Source of the DNA: Verrucomicrobiota bacterium | Lineage (GTDB): Bacteria; Verrucomicrobiota; Verrucomicrobiia; Chthoniobacterales; Chthoniobacteraceae | DNA: 44,817 bases | Reading direction: 5' to 3' | NCBI GenBank assembly: GCA_026398235.1 | Contig: JAPLTE010000127.1 | Span: 1-44,817, forward strand | In this document: one piece after another, positions 18,213-26,395 of the stretch | Layout: each line of letters starts with the position of its first letter | How positions within the stretch are numbered: the first letter of the stretch is position 1 | The notes under the pieces: model-generated | The model's database searches: none | Told to the model about the DNA's origin: nothing | What the model saw: only the letters and a program-made list of their open reading frames with translations | Made by a program: the position numbers and the translations under genes

Positions 18213-18472
18213 TTGCCCCCCCTTCCTGCGCGTGCGACGAACAGACGCGCTTGCCGGATGGATTCGGCGATTTCGTCGACTTTGGCATCCATCGCGGCCT
18301 GATTGGCGGCGAGCTGCTTGTTTTGCGCCGTTAATTCCGCAACGAGCGCCCCCAGTTGCGGAGAGACTTCGGCCGGAGCGGCGTCCTGTCCCGAGATCGG
18401 CTGGGGCGCTGCGAGGCAAAACAAAACCGCGCCACTGGCGACGGCTAGAAGAGAAAGCGAGTGGGTCTTCAT
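18209..18472 (-). CDS. Small exported coiled-coil protein, partner of the next gene
   Basis: 87 residues from ATG 18472: a signal peptide to about residue 25 (LLAVASGAVLFCLAAPQPIS), then a helical segment from about 38 to 75 (VAELTAQNKQLAANQAAMD) typical of a coiled coil, and a basic glycine-rich end (ARAGRGGK). The frame is open further upstream, but that part lacks a signal sequence and overlaps the rpoN promoter region. It resembles the following protein in design (signal plus short coiled coil) and overlaps it by 4 bp. Function unknown; complex formation between the two is a reasonable guess. Confidence 0.65.
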   Translation of the reverse strand: MKTHSLSLLAVASGAVLFCLAAPQPISGQDAAPAEVSPQLGALVAELTAQNKQLAANQAAMDAKVDEIAESIRQARLFVARAGRGGK

Positions 18473-18589
18473 ACCGGGAACACTACGCGCATCCCGCCCG
18501 TGCGTATAGCCAAAGCTGAAAAAGGAGCCCAAAAAACATTGGCGCGAATTCTGCTTGCCCAACCGCCCCGTCCGCATACTTTCCCCCTA

Positions 18590-19990
18590 ATGGCCGGGAT
18601 GCAACAGACTCAAAACCTTTCGCTACAGCAAACTCTGGCGCCGCAGCTCCAGCAAAGCTTGCAGATTTTGCAGGCTCCCATCCTGGAGTTGCGGAACCTG
18701 ATTCAGGCGGAGCTTTCGGTCAATCCGGTGATTGAAGAAGAGCGCACCGAGCCCACGATCGAAGACAAGCAGGCCGAGCACGACGAGTTCAAAGAGGAAT
18801 TCGAGCACCTGGCCAAGCTCGACGAGGAATGGCGCGATTACATGTCCCAAAGCAGCGCCTATTCCAGCCGCTCGCAGGAGGACGAGGAGCGGCGCCAGTT
18901 TTTTTTCGACTCCATCATCACCAACGAAACCCTCCAGCAGCATCTGCTTGAGCAACTCCAGACCAGCGATCTCACGTCGCAACAGCGCAAAATCGCCGAG
19001 CTGATCATCGGCAACATCGACGAGCGCGGATTTCTGCAACTTTCCCCGCAGGAAATGGCGCAAAACACGGGGCTGGACGCCGCCAAAATCCAGGAAGTCC
19101 TGGAGGTCATCCAAATGTTCCATCCCGTGGGCGTGGGCACGCGGGATTTACGGGAATGTCTGCTGGTTCAACTGCGCCGCCTGGGCAAGGGGGAAAGCAT
19201 GGAATACCGCATCGTGGCCAATCACCTCGAAGACCTCGGCAAACACCGCTTTCCCGAGATCGCGCGGCGGCTCAACAGCACGCCCGAGCAGATCCAGAAA
19301 TGCGCCGATTTCATTTCGACTCTCGACCCCAAACCGGGCCAGCTTTTCACGCCCGACATGACCAACTACGTCCTGCCGGATGTCACCGTGGAGAAAGTCA
19401 CCGGTGAATGGCAGGTGAGCCTCAACGGCGAGCAGATTCCGCATCTGCGCATTTCCAACACGTACAAGGATTTGATGGCGCGCGACGAGAACCCGGCTGA
19501 TGTGCGGGATTACATCCGGGAAAAAATCCGCAACGGCAAGTTCCTCATCAAGAGCATCCACCAGCGCCAGCAGACCATTTCCAACATCGCCCACGAAATC
19601 CTCACCCGGCAGACGGAGTTCTTTGAAAAAGGCCCTGCGGCCCTGCGGCCCCTGACGATGGTGCAGGTCGCGGAAGTGGTCGGGGTGCACGAAACCACCG
19701 TCAGCCGCGCCATCTCCGGCAAATACATGGCGACCCCGTGGGGCGTGTTTGATCTGAAATATTTCTTCACCCCCGGCTACCAGACCGCCGATGGCGGGAC
19801 GACCAGCAACACCAGCGTCAAGAACGCGATCATCGAGTTGGTGAAAGGGGAGGACACGCGCAATCCGCTCTCGGACAAGGAAATCGTGGATATCCTCACC
19901 GAGCGCGGCATCCCGATTGCGCGGCGCACGGTGGCCAAATACCGGGCGGAAGCCGGAATATTACCCAGCAATATGCGCAAGAGCTACTAG
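18590..19990 (+). CDS. rpoN: RNA polymerase sigma-54 factor RpoN
   Basis: 466 residues. Region I is glutamine/leucine-rich (LAPQLQQSLQILQ), an acidic region II lies at about 50-100, the core-binding domain follows, and the DNA-binding helix-turn-helix is around VAEVVGVHETTVSRAISGKY. The RpoN box is ARRTVAKYR at 444-452, an exact match. It directs transcription from -24/-12 promoters with AAA+ activators. The start is ATG 18590 (a second ATG at 18599 also fits). It is divergent from the small exported pair. No activator gene is in the window. Confidence 0.96.
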   Translation: MAGMQQTQNLSLQQTLAPQLQQSLQILQAPILELRNLIQAELSVNPVIEEERTEPTIEDKQAEHDEFKEEFEHLAKLDEEWRDYMSQSSAYSSRSQEDEERRQFFFDSIITNETLQQHLLEQLQTSDLTSQQRKIAELIIGNIDERGFLQLSPQEMAQNTGLDAAKIQEVLEVIQMFHPVGVGTRDLRECLLVQLRRLGKGESMEYRIVANHLEDLGKHRFPEIARRLNSTPEQIQKCADFISTLDPKPGQLFTPDMTNYVLPDVTVEKVTGEWQVSLNGEQIPHLRISNTYKDLMARDENPADVRDYIREKIRNGKFLIKSIHQRQQTISNIAHEILTRQTEFFEKGPAALRPLTMVQVAEVVGVHETTVSRAISGKYMATPWGVFDLKYFFTPGYQTADGGTTSNTSVKNAIIELVKGEDTRNPLSDKEIVDILTERGIPIARRTVAKYRAEAGILPSNMRKSY

Positions 19991-20063
19991 GCATTGCGAA
20001 ACAGCAGAGTCCCCGAAAAACCGCAGAAGAAAAACGGGCGGGGGACGCATGGCTGGCCCGGTC

Positions 20064-20675
20064 CTATTTCAATTCCCCGAGCTTCTTCACGTCGATCTTT
20101 TTGAGCCACTCCCGGAGTTGCTTGGGGTCTTGGTTGGTCACTTCGATCTGGATAAAATAACGTTTCGCGGCCACCACTGCGAGCGAACTGCTGTTGGCCG
20201 CCTTGCTGTAATGCTCGTAGCCGGGCATCCCGTCGATCTCGACCGCTTTGTCGTAGCCGTCGGGAGTTTCGGCGTTCGTTTTCCACAACACCGTGGCGCT
20301 CTCGAAATACCCTTGGTGTCCACCGGCGTCGATGAGGGTCACCGTCACCACCGGGGCGTTGTCTTCCTCCCCTTTTTGATAGGTTTGCGAAACCGTGGTG
20401 AGGTTGAACACCTCGATCTGATCCGTCGATCCCGACGGTTTTTCGGCGATCCAACCGGCAGGGGCTGCCGGCAGGAACGGGATCAATTTTTCGTAGGGAA
20501 CGACTCCGGGAGGGGTGGGACGGGCCTGCGCCTGCGGCGTGGAGTTTGCAGCCGGAAGGGAAGGGGCCGTCGGGAGAGCCTCGGCCGTCCCATTTTGGGT
20601 GATCCGGGGGATCGCGAAGCATTCGCTCGCGGGCAACCCAGCCACCAGCGCCAGCCATAGGAAACGCATTCTCAT
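20064..20675 (-). CDS. Exported protein of unknown function
   Basis: 203 residues with a signal peptide (about 1-20), a low-complexity Ala/Pro/Thr region to about 55, then a globular domain. The domain contains a tryptophan near residue 75 (PAGWIAEKPSGSTD), strands around VVTVTLIDAGGHQGY and a C-terminal lysine-rich helix. I do not recognise a family. The 'PxGW...' opening and beta-rich core are typical of periplasmic or lipoprotein domains of Verrucomicrobia-like genomes, but that is impression only. It converges with rpoN, with a 73-bp gap containing GTCCCC/GGGGAC arms and no clear terminator. Confidence 0.6.
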   Translation of the reverse strand: MRMRFLWLALVAGLPASECFAIPRITQNGTAEALPTAPSLPAANSTPQAQARPTPPGVVPYEKLIPFLPAAPAGWIAEKPSGSTDQIEVFNLTTVSQTYQKGEEDNAPVVTVTLIDAGGHQGYFESATVLWKTNAETPDGYDKAVEIDGMPGYEHYSKAANSSSLAVVAAKRYFIQIEVTNQDPKQLREWLKKIDVKKLGELK

Positions 20676-20741
20676 GTGGGGAATCTATCCGGCGAGCTGG
20701 ACCAAATGTCAAACCTTCTGCAAACAGCCGTGGCGTCCGAA

Positions 20742-22244
20742 TTATTCCGGCGGCAGATCGTAAACCATCAATCCCGGGTGAAGATAAGCGACGCGACCCC
20801 GCGGCCGTTCCCAGAGAGGCTTGCGGTTCTCCCGCAAGGCCCGGTAGAGCGCGCCGGTTTTTCGCCACGCCTCTTCGCCCCCGCTCTGCGGCCGAAGGCT
20901 TTTGACTTCGTAGCCGCCGAAATCCCCCTGGCACAGCGCCACCAACGTCACGCCGCAGGCACGCAGGGCCGCGAGATCGGCGAGTTTATCCAGCGGTTCG
21001 CCAATGACCCGGGCCGACAACACCGGCTGGTAGGGCAGAAACCTTTTTTCCTGCGACGTCGGCAAGAGGGTTCGCTGGTCCTGGGCAATCACCGCGGCGG
21101 GTTGGTTCGTATTGAGCCAGGCGGTCAATTCGGCCCGGTCGTCGGTCTGGAACGCGCGGTAATAGCTCCATAAATCGTGTTTGGGAATACCCGCAATTTG
21201 CAAGGCAAGGGCGCACGCCATCAGGGCCGGAACCGCCTTGTGCCAGCCCGGGCGCAAGGCGAGTTGCCCCGCCCCGAGCGCCGCCGCGCAGACAAACAGC
21301 CCGGTGGCAGGCAGGAAATAGCGGTCATGCGTTTTCGGGGCAAACGAGAGGAGCGCCATGTAGGCGAGCGGCAAGAACAGAAGCACCGCCCCGAGTGCAT
21401 TCCGGTTGCCGCGGCGCGTCCAGAAATGGGCCAGGGCGATGCCGAGAAAAGGCCAGAGCCCGAACGGGACGTTGTCGCGGAAGGCCGTCAAATAAACCGT
21501 GTGCGGAACGGAGCGGGTCATGCCGCGCTGGCCATGCAGGACCAATCCGACCTCCCGGTGGAAGCTGGATTCGAAGGTTCCCATTTGCAGTAGCAGCGGG
21601 AGATTCACAAGGGCAAAAACGGCCGCCAATGCGGCGAGGAACCCCCCGAGAAGCGCGCCGCGCCGACCGGGCTGGGCGTAGTGGGGGATCAGCAAAAGCG
21701 AGAGCAACGGGGCGAATATGCCGACGTATTTCCCGGAGAGCGCCAATGCCGCGCCGACGCCCACCCCTGCGGCGGTGGTCCAATCGGGACGCTTTGCGTA
21801 GAGCGCCAACGCCAGCAACCAGGCGCTCGTTCCAAAGAGCAGCGCGGTGTCTTCCTTGAAATAATGGGCAAGCTCAAAAAGCTGATGGTTCGTGAGCAAA
21901 AGCAGCCCGGCGCTGATTCCTGCAAACCGTCCGCCGATCTTCCACGCAAGGGCGGCAAGCAGGGCGACCGCCGCCGCGGCAAACCCGGCCGAAACCCAGC
22001 GACCCACTTCGACCACGCGCTGCGGGTTGGCCGCCTCCGCCCCGATCCCGTTCACCGCCAACCGGGCCGTGGTGAGCATCAGCATCGGGTGGTTGAAATT
22101 CCAATGCGCCGTCTGGATCTGCTTCACCTTCACCGGTTCATCGGGATGATAATAGAACGGGAACGCGTTGGAGCGGGTGAACAGGCCGAGCCCGGCGGCG
22201 AACAGGAACGCCGCGAAAAGCCAGATTTGCAGGGATGTGCGCAC
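20742..22244 (-). CDS. GT39/ArnT-like membrane glycosyltransferase
   Basis: About 500 residues with roughly ten membrane helices in the N-terminal 400 residues and a soluble C-terminal domain. The first external loop contains the acidic pair D35-E36 in YYHPDEPVKV, the position of the catalytic acid in protein-O-mannosyl- and ArnT-type (GT39/GT83, PMT_2) enzymes; HYFKEDTALL is another typical loop. These enzymes move sugars from polyprenyl-phosphate donors to lipid, protein or glycan acceptors. The start is uncertain: GTG 22244 precedes the first helix, while the frame stays open to 22448 and would overlap the divergent mpa gene. Confidence 0.8.
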   Translation of the reverse strand: MRTSLQIWLFAAFLFAAGLGLFTRSNAFPFYYHPDEPVKVKQIQTAHWNFNHPMLMLTTARLAVNGIGAEAANPQRVVEVGRWVSAGFAAAAVALLAALAWKIGGRFAGISAGLLLLTNHQLFELAHYFKEDTALLFGTSAWLLALALYAKRPDWTTAAGVGVGAALALSGKYVGIFAPLLSLLLIPHYAQPGRRGALLGGFLAALAAVFALVNLPLLLQMGTFESSFHREVGLVLHGQRGMTRSVPHTVYLTAFRDNVPFGLWPFLGIALAHFWTRRGNRNALGAVLLFLPLAYMALLSFAPKTHDRYFLPATGLFVCAAALGAGQLALRPGWHKAVPALMACALALQIAGIPKHDLWSYYRAFQTDDRAELTAWLNTNQPAAVIAQDQRTLLPTSQEKRFLPYQPVLSARVIGEPLDKLADLAALRACGVTLVALCQGDFGGYEVKSLRPQSGGEEAWRKTGALYRALRENRKPLWERPRGRVAYLHPGLMVYDLPPE

Positions 22245-22386
22245 AGGCAGGAGATTACAGGTTTTTCGGAAAGCGTCACGGAGGATCGGCCAATTTTGCA
22301 GCAGTAGGAAACACCTGCCATTCAAGGAATCGCTGAATCCACCAGTATGAGGCCGGAAACCATAGGGGTGCCGTAAACATATACAA

Positions 22387-24057
22387 ATGCAGAATGCGCC
22401 CTTCCACAAATATGCCCCTGAACCGGAGCTTTCTCCGCTGGAACGCATCGATAGGGCGATCGCTTCGGTGCCGCCCGGTCATCCGTTGCAGCGCGATCTT
22501 GTCGAATTGCGCGCCTCCCTGTCCGAGAGCGAGGGAACGATGGCTGAGGCCCGCCAGACGATTGAAAAACTCGAACAGATCGTGCAAAAGCTGAGTGCTC
22601 CTGCAAACCGCATCGGCACGTTTCTCAATGCGCCCAACGCCGAGACGGCACAGATTGTCGTGGGAGGCGCGGATTACTATTGCAATGCCGATCCGCGCCT
22701 GGCCTTGGGCGGTTTAAAGCGAGGCACGCGGGTGTTGGTGAACGAGGCGTTCGCGGTTGTGGGCGATCTTGGCTACGACACCACGGGCCCTGTCGCAAAA
22801 GTCACGGAGGTGCTCGGCGAGGAGCGCCTACGCGTGGGGACCGAGCATGGGGTGCAATCGGTGGTGCTGCAACGCGGGGCCGATCTCCTGGCGACTACCG
22901 TCAAAAGCGGCGACGAGGTGCGAGTGGACTCGAATTTTCGGGTCGCGGTGGAGGTGCTCTCGCGCTCCAAGGCTGATGATTATTACCTGGACGCCGTGCC
23001 GGAATTGCCTTGGGAAAAGGTGGGGGGACAAGAGGAGGCGCTCGTCGCCATCAAAGATGCGGTGGAATTGCCTCTCTTGCACCGGGAATTATTCGCCCGC
23101 TTCAAGCACCAGACCCCCAAGGGATTCCTGCTCTACGGGCCGCCGGGGTGCGGCAAGACGCTGATCGGCAAAGCAACAGCGTACAACCTCACCGCCATGC
23201 TCTCGGAACAGAGCGGCGCACCGGTCAAAGAGTGTTTCATGCACATCAAGGGCCCGGAAATTTTGAACATGTGGGTCGGCGAGAGCGAACGGATTGTGCG
23301 GGAAATCTTCGCCACAGCCCGCGAAAAGCGCCGCGAGGGGTTCCTCCCGTTCCTGTTCATTGACGAGGCCGAGAGCGTGCTCGGGACAAGGCGCGCCTCG
23401 CGTTACTCCAACATCCTTTCCACGCTCGTGCCGATGTTCTGCGCGGAGATGGACGGCATCGAATCGCTCAACGACGTGGTGATCATCCTCGCCAGCAATC
23501 GTGCGGATTTGATCGACCCGGCGATCCTGCGCCCGGGCCGCATCGACCGCAAAATCAAGGTGAACCGGCCTGACCGTGCAGGCGCGCGCGAGATTTACAA
23601 AATTTATCTCACCCCGGATCTTCCGTATGATCCCAAGCTGGTGGCGAAATCCGGCGGTGCGCAAGAAACCGTGGAGCGGTTGGTGGAGAGCCTTTTGGAT
23701 TGGCAATTCGCGCGCCGGGACGAAAACCGCTTCATTGAGGTGACGCTGCGCAGCGGGCGCAAGGAGATCCTTTACCGGGGAGACCTCGTCAGCGGAGCCA
23801 TCATCGCTTCCATCGTGGAACGGGCGAAGGCGGTGGCGATCAAGCGGGCGATTGCGAACGGCGGCGCGGAGGGGATCAGGGAGTCGGATTTGCGCTGTTC
23901 GCTCGATGCGGAATACATCGAGAACGACATTTTTCCGCCAACGGACATCACGGAGGATTGGCTCAAGCTGATTGATTACGATGCCGAAAACGTCGTCCGC
24001 ATCACACCGGTGCGCCCCGGCCTCGCCAAGGCCCCTCCGCACACGCACGTGGTTTAG
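22387..24057 (+). CDS. mpa: Proteasome-associated AAA ATPase (Mpa/ARC)
   Basis: 556 residues in the order seen in Mpa/ARC: an N-terminal coiled coil (about 40-70), OB-fold interdomain (about 75-200) and AAA module. Walker A GPPGCGKT is at 251-258, Walker B FLFIDEAES has D326-E327, and the second-region motif is NRADLIDPAILRPGRID. In actinobacteria this ring unfolds pupylated proteins for the 20S proteasome. Mpa there ends in GQYL to open the proteasome gate; this protein ends PPHTHVV, so neither that motif nor an HbYX tail is present. Dop follows 11 bp downstream; no pup/UBact, prcA/prcB or pafA is within the window. It starts divergently from the glycosyltransferase gene. Confidence 0.92.
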   Translation: MQNAPFHKYAPEPELSPLERIDRAIASVPPGHPLQRDLVELRASLSESEGTMAEARQTIEKLEQIVQKLSAPANRIGTFLNAPNAETAQIVVGGADYYCNADPRLALGGLKRGTRVLVNEAFAVVGDLGYDTTGPVAKVTEVLGEERLRVGTEHGVQSVVLQRGADLLATTVKSGDEVRVDSNFRVAVEVLSRSKADDYYLDAVPELPWEKVGGQEEALVAIKDAVELPLLHRELFARFKHQTPKGFLLYGPPGCGKTLIGKATAYNLTAMLSEQSGAPVKECFMHIKGPEILNMWVGESERIVREIFATAREKRREGFLPFLFIDEAESVLGTRRASRYSNILSTLVPMFCAEMDGIESLNDVVIILASNRADLIDPAILRPGRIDRKIKVNRPDRAGAREIYKIYLTPDLPYDPKLVAKSGGAQETVERLVESLLDWQFARRDENRFIEVTLRSGRKEILYRGDLVSGAIIASIVERAKAVAIKRAIANGGAEGIRESDLRCSLDAEYIENDIFPPTDITEDWLKLIDYDAENVVRITPVRPGLAKAPPHTHVV

Positions 24058-24068
24058 GAACAACAAAT

Positions 24069-25601
24069 GTGAACCAGATCTTTCCAACCGGTATGAACAG
24101 GGTGTTCGGAATCGAGACGGAATACGGGATCGCCGTGGATGGTCAGGAAGCTGTCGATGTGGTGCAGGAGTCGATCGAGATTGTCCGCAGCTACACCGAT
24201 CACGGGGCCTCGATGAAGTGGGATTACGACTTGGAAGACCCGCACAAGGACGCGCGCGGCTTCCGTGCCCGCGAACTGCTTCAGGATACCGACGAGGCGG
24301 CCTATTACGAAATGGACCAAAACCGCCCGCTCAGCTTCGAGGAGATCAAGGGCGACCTCGTGTTGAGCAACGGGGCGCGGTTTTATAACGACCATGCCCA
24401 CCCCGAATACAGCACGCCGGAATGCACGACCTTGCGCCAGGTCGTCGCGCAGGACAAGGCGGGCGAGCGCGTCATGTGGGAATGCGCCCGTCGGCGCAAC
24501 GAGCGGATCGCCGAAATATCCGCAGGGCGCACCGTGAGGCTCTACAAAAACAACACCGATTTCGTGGGGCACTCCTACGGCTGCCATGATAATTATCTGA
24601 TGTCGCGGGAGACGCCTTGGGACCGGATCGTCACCGGAACAGTCCCGTTCCTGGTCACACGCCAGATTTTTGCGGGCGCAGGCAAGATGGGCATCGAGGG
24701 GGAAAATACCCAGCCGCAGCCGGGCGTGTTCCAGATTTCACAACGAGCGGATTTCTTCAGCGTGCTGGTTTCCATCGATACGATGAACCGGCGGCCCATC
24801 GTGAACACGCGCGACGAACCGCACGCCGATACCTCCAAATATCGCCGCTTCCATGTCATTATCGGCGATGCCAATATGAACGAGGTGGCGACGGCCCTCA
24901 AAATGGGGACGACTTCGCTGGTGCTGGAGTTGATTGAAAAAGGGCACGCCCCCGCGCTGGAACTGGCCAACGCGGTCGAGGCCGCCAAGTCAATCAGCCG
25001 CGATGCGGATTACGATTGGATCGTTGAACTTTCCAACGGGCGAAAAATCTCCGCCATCGAAATCCAGCGCATCTACCTCGATGCCGCCTCCAGGCATTGT
25101 GATCAAAGCAATCAAGAAACGCGCTGGGTGTTGGCCGAATGGGAGGCGATCCTCAACGATTTGCAGGCCGATCCGCTCGGCTGCACGGATCGGGTCGATT
25201 GGGCGGCAAAAAGATTTCTCCTCACAACCTTCCGCGAAGCGGAGAAGCTCGAATGGTCCGACCCGTGGCTGCAATCCATCGACATGGAATACCACAACAT
25301 CGATCCGGTGGCCGGACTTTATCATGAGATGATCCGCACCTGTGCCGTGCGGCGTTTCCTGGATGAGGAAGAGATTCGCGATGCGATCTTCCAGCCGCCG
25401 GAAACCACGCGGGCGTTTTTCCGAGGCCGGGCGGTGGCGAAGTTCAACGACTCCATATCCTCTATTCAGTGGGACGAAGTCGTTTTCAGAACCCCATTGG
25501 GGCCGCGCTCGGTGCGGCTGGTGGAGGCGTTCGGCGACGAAGCGATCGACAAGCTCTGCGAGCGGATCGCGCGGGCGGATTCCGTGAGCGATCTGTTTTG
25601 A
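24069..25601 (+). CDS. dop: Dop-type deamidase/depupylase
   Basis: 510 residues of the carboxylate-amine ligase-like Pup ligase/deamidase family. FGIETEYGI near the start and GARFYNDHAHPEYSTPEC (D108 at the catalytic aspartate position) are diagnostic; GHSYGCHDNYLMSR and RDEPHADTSKYRR also fit. The DHAHPEY form and the roughly 35-residue insertion before it (about 62-95, the Dop loop) indicate Dop rather than PafA. Dop deamidates Pup's C-terminal Gln and removes Pup or a Pup-like protein from substrates. GTG 24069 has an AGGA 9 bases upstream; ATG 24093 is an alternative matching the usual N-terminus. It forms an operon with mpa. Confidence 0.93.
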   Translation: MNQIFPTGMNRVFGIETEYGIAVDGQEAVDVVQESIEIVRSYTDHGASMKWDYDLEDPHKDARGFRARELLQDTDEAAYYEMDQNRPLSFEEIKGDLVLSNGARFYNDHAHPEYSTPECTTLRQVVAQDKAGERVMWECARRRNERIAEISAGRTVRLYKNNTDFVGHSYGCHDNYLMSRETPWDRIVTGTVPFLVTRQIFAGAGKMGIEGENTQPQPGVFQISQRADFFSVLVSIDTMNRRPIVNTRDEPHADTSKYRRFHVIIGDANMNEVATALKMGTTSLVLELIEKGHAPALELANAVEAAKSISRDADYDWIVELSNGRKISAIEIQRIYLDAASRHCDQSNQETRWVLAEWEAILNDLQADPLGCTDRVDWAAKRFLLTTFREAEKLEWSDPWLQSIDMEYHNIDPVAGLYHEMIRTCAVRRFLDEEEIRDAIFQPPETTRAFFRGRAVAKFNDSISSIQWDEVVFRTPLGPRSVRLVEAFGDEAIDKLCERIARADSVSDLF

Positions 25602-25621
25602 GCGGCACCAGACGCGCCGCT
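25601..25621 (+). terminator. Hairpin directly after dop
   Basis: AGCGGC (25601-25606) pairs with GCCGCT (25616-25621) around a 9-nt loop, starting at the last base of the dop stop codon. No U-tract follows on this strand, so it is at best a weak or factor-assisted terminator. Its last base overlaps the putative -35 box of gmhA. Confidence 0.35.
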
Positions 25622-25648
25622 TGCGAAAAAAAGGAAACCCTTTATCAT
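25621..25648 (+). promoter_or_regulatory. Putative sigma-70 promoter of gmhA
   Basis: TTGCGA (25621-25626), 16-bp spacer, TATCAT (25643-25648). With a start about 7 bases after the -10 box, the 5' leader before ATG 25659 would be only a few bases. Confidence 0.45.
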
Positions 25649-25658
25649 TGCCCTCGCA

Positions 25659-26282
25659 ATGAATCCCCATCTTTCCTGCCTGCTCCAACGCGCACCGGCA
25701 CTCGCGCCGTGCCTCGAAGACATCCAAAACGCTTTTGAAGCGATGCGCTGTTCGCTGGCCGGCGGCGGCAAACTGCTGCTCTGTGGCAATGGCGGCAGCG
25801 GGGCCGATGCGGAACATTGGGCGGGCGAGTTGCTCAAAGGGTTTGGGAGCAAACGGCCCATTGGCGGCGGGTTGTTGGAGAAATTGGGTGCGCCACTGGC
25901 GGGGCAATTGCAAGGAGCGCTGCCGGTTATCCCGCTCACCGGTTTCCTGGGGTTGCGCACCGCGTGGCAAAACGATTGTGATCCCGACTACGTCTATGCG
26001 CAACTCGTGCTGGCGTTCGGACGCCCCGGCGATACGCTCGTGGGGATCAGCACTTCCGGAAATTCCCGAAATGTCGCGCACGCTCTGGAAACCGCCAACA
26101 AGCTGGGGCTTCGCACCGTGGCGATGACCGGCGCGGGGGGCGGAAAAGCGGCGCAACTCGCGCAAACCAGCATCCGCGTGCCGTCCTGCGAGACCTATCT
26201 CATCCAGGAATTGCATCTGCCGGTTTATCACACGCTCTGTTTGATGCTGGAAGAGGAGTTCTTCCCGGCGGCTGCAATCTAG
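25659..26282 (+). CDS. gmhA: SIS-domain phosphoheptose isomerase (GmhA-like)
   Basis: 207 residues, single SIS domain. The loop LLCGNGGSGADAEHWAGEL carries the His/Glu metal ligands, STSGNSRNV is the phosphosugar-binding loop, and IQELHLPVYH supplies the late Gln/His pair, all as in GmhA. It isomerises sedoheptulose 7-phosphate to glycero-manno-heptose 7-phosphate for LPS core or other heptose glycans. A DiaA-like role is possible but the catalytic residues favour GmhA. The insertion SKRPIGGGLLEKLGAPLAGQ is slightly long. Confidence 0.87.
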   Translation: MNPHLSCLLQRAPALAPCLEDIQNAFEAMRCSLAGGGKLLLCGNGGSGADAEHWAGELLKGFGSKRPIGGGLLEKLGAPLAGQLQGALPVIPLTGFLGLRTAWQNDCDPDYVYAQLVLAFGRPGDTLVGISTSGNSRNVAHALETANKLGLRTVAMTGAGGGKAAQLAQTSIRVPSCETYLIQELHLPVYHTLCLMLEEEFFPAAAI

Positions 26283-26357
26283 CTCGGCGCTGTTTTTACC
26301 GGGGTCGGGCCGCTCTGCTCTGAGCCCAGTTTACTGAAGAAATGGTGTCATTCAGGG

Positions 26358-26386
26358 TTGCCCTGACTCTTTTTTCGGGGTATACT
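26358..26386 (+). promoter_or_regulatory. Putative sigma-70 promoter of mrp
   Basis: TTGCCC (26358-26363), exactly 17-bp spacer, TATACT (26381-26386). The -10 box ends 9 bases before ATG 26396, so the transcript would be leaderless or nearly so. Confidence 0.55.
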
Positions 26387-26395
26387 GCTGTGTTC

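Noticed and set aside
19991-20063. GTCCCC/GGGGAC arms between rpoN and the exported-protein gene as a bidirectional terminator
   Set aside because: The loop is about 25 bases and there is no U-tract on either strand.
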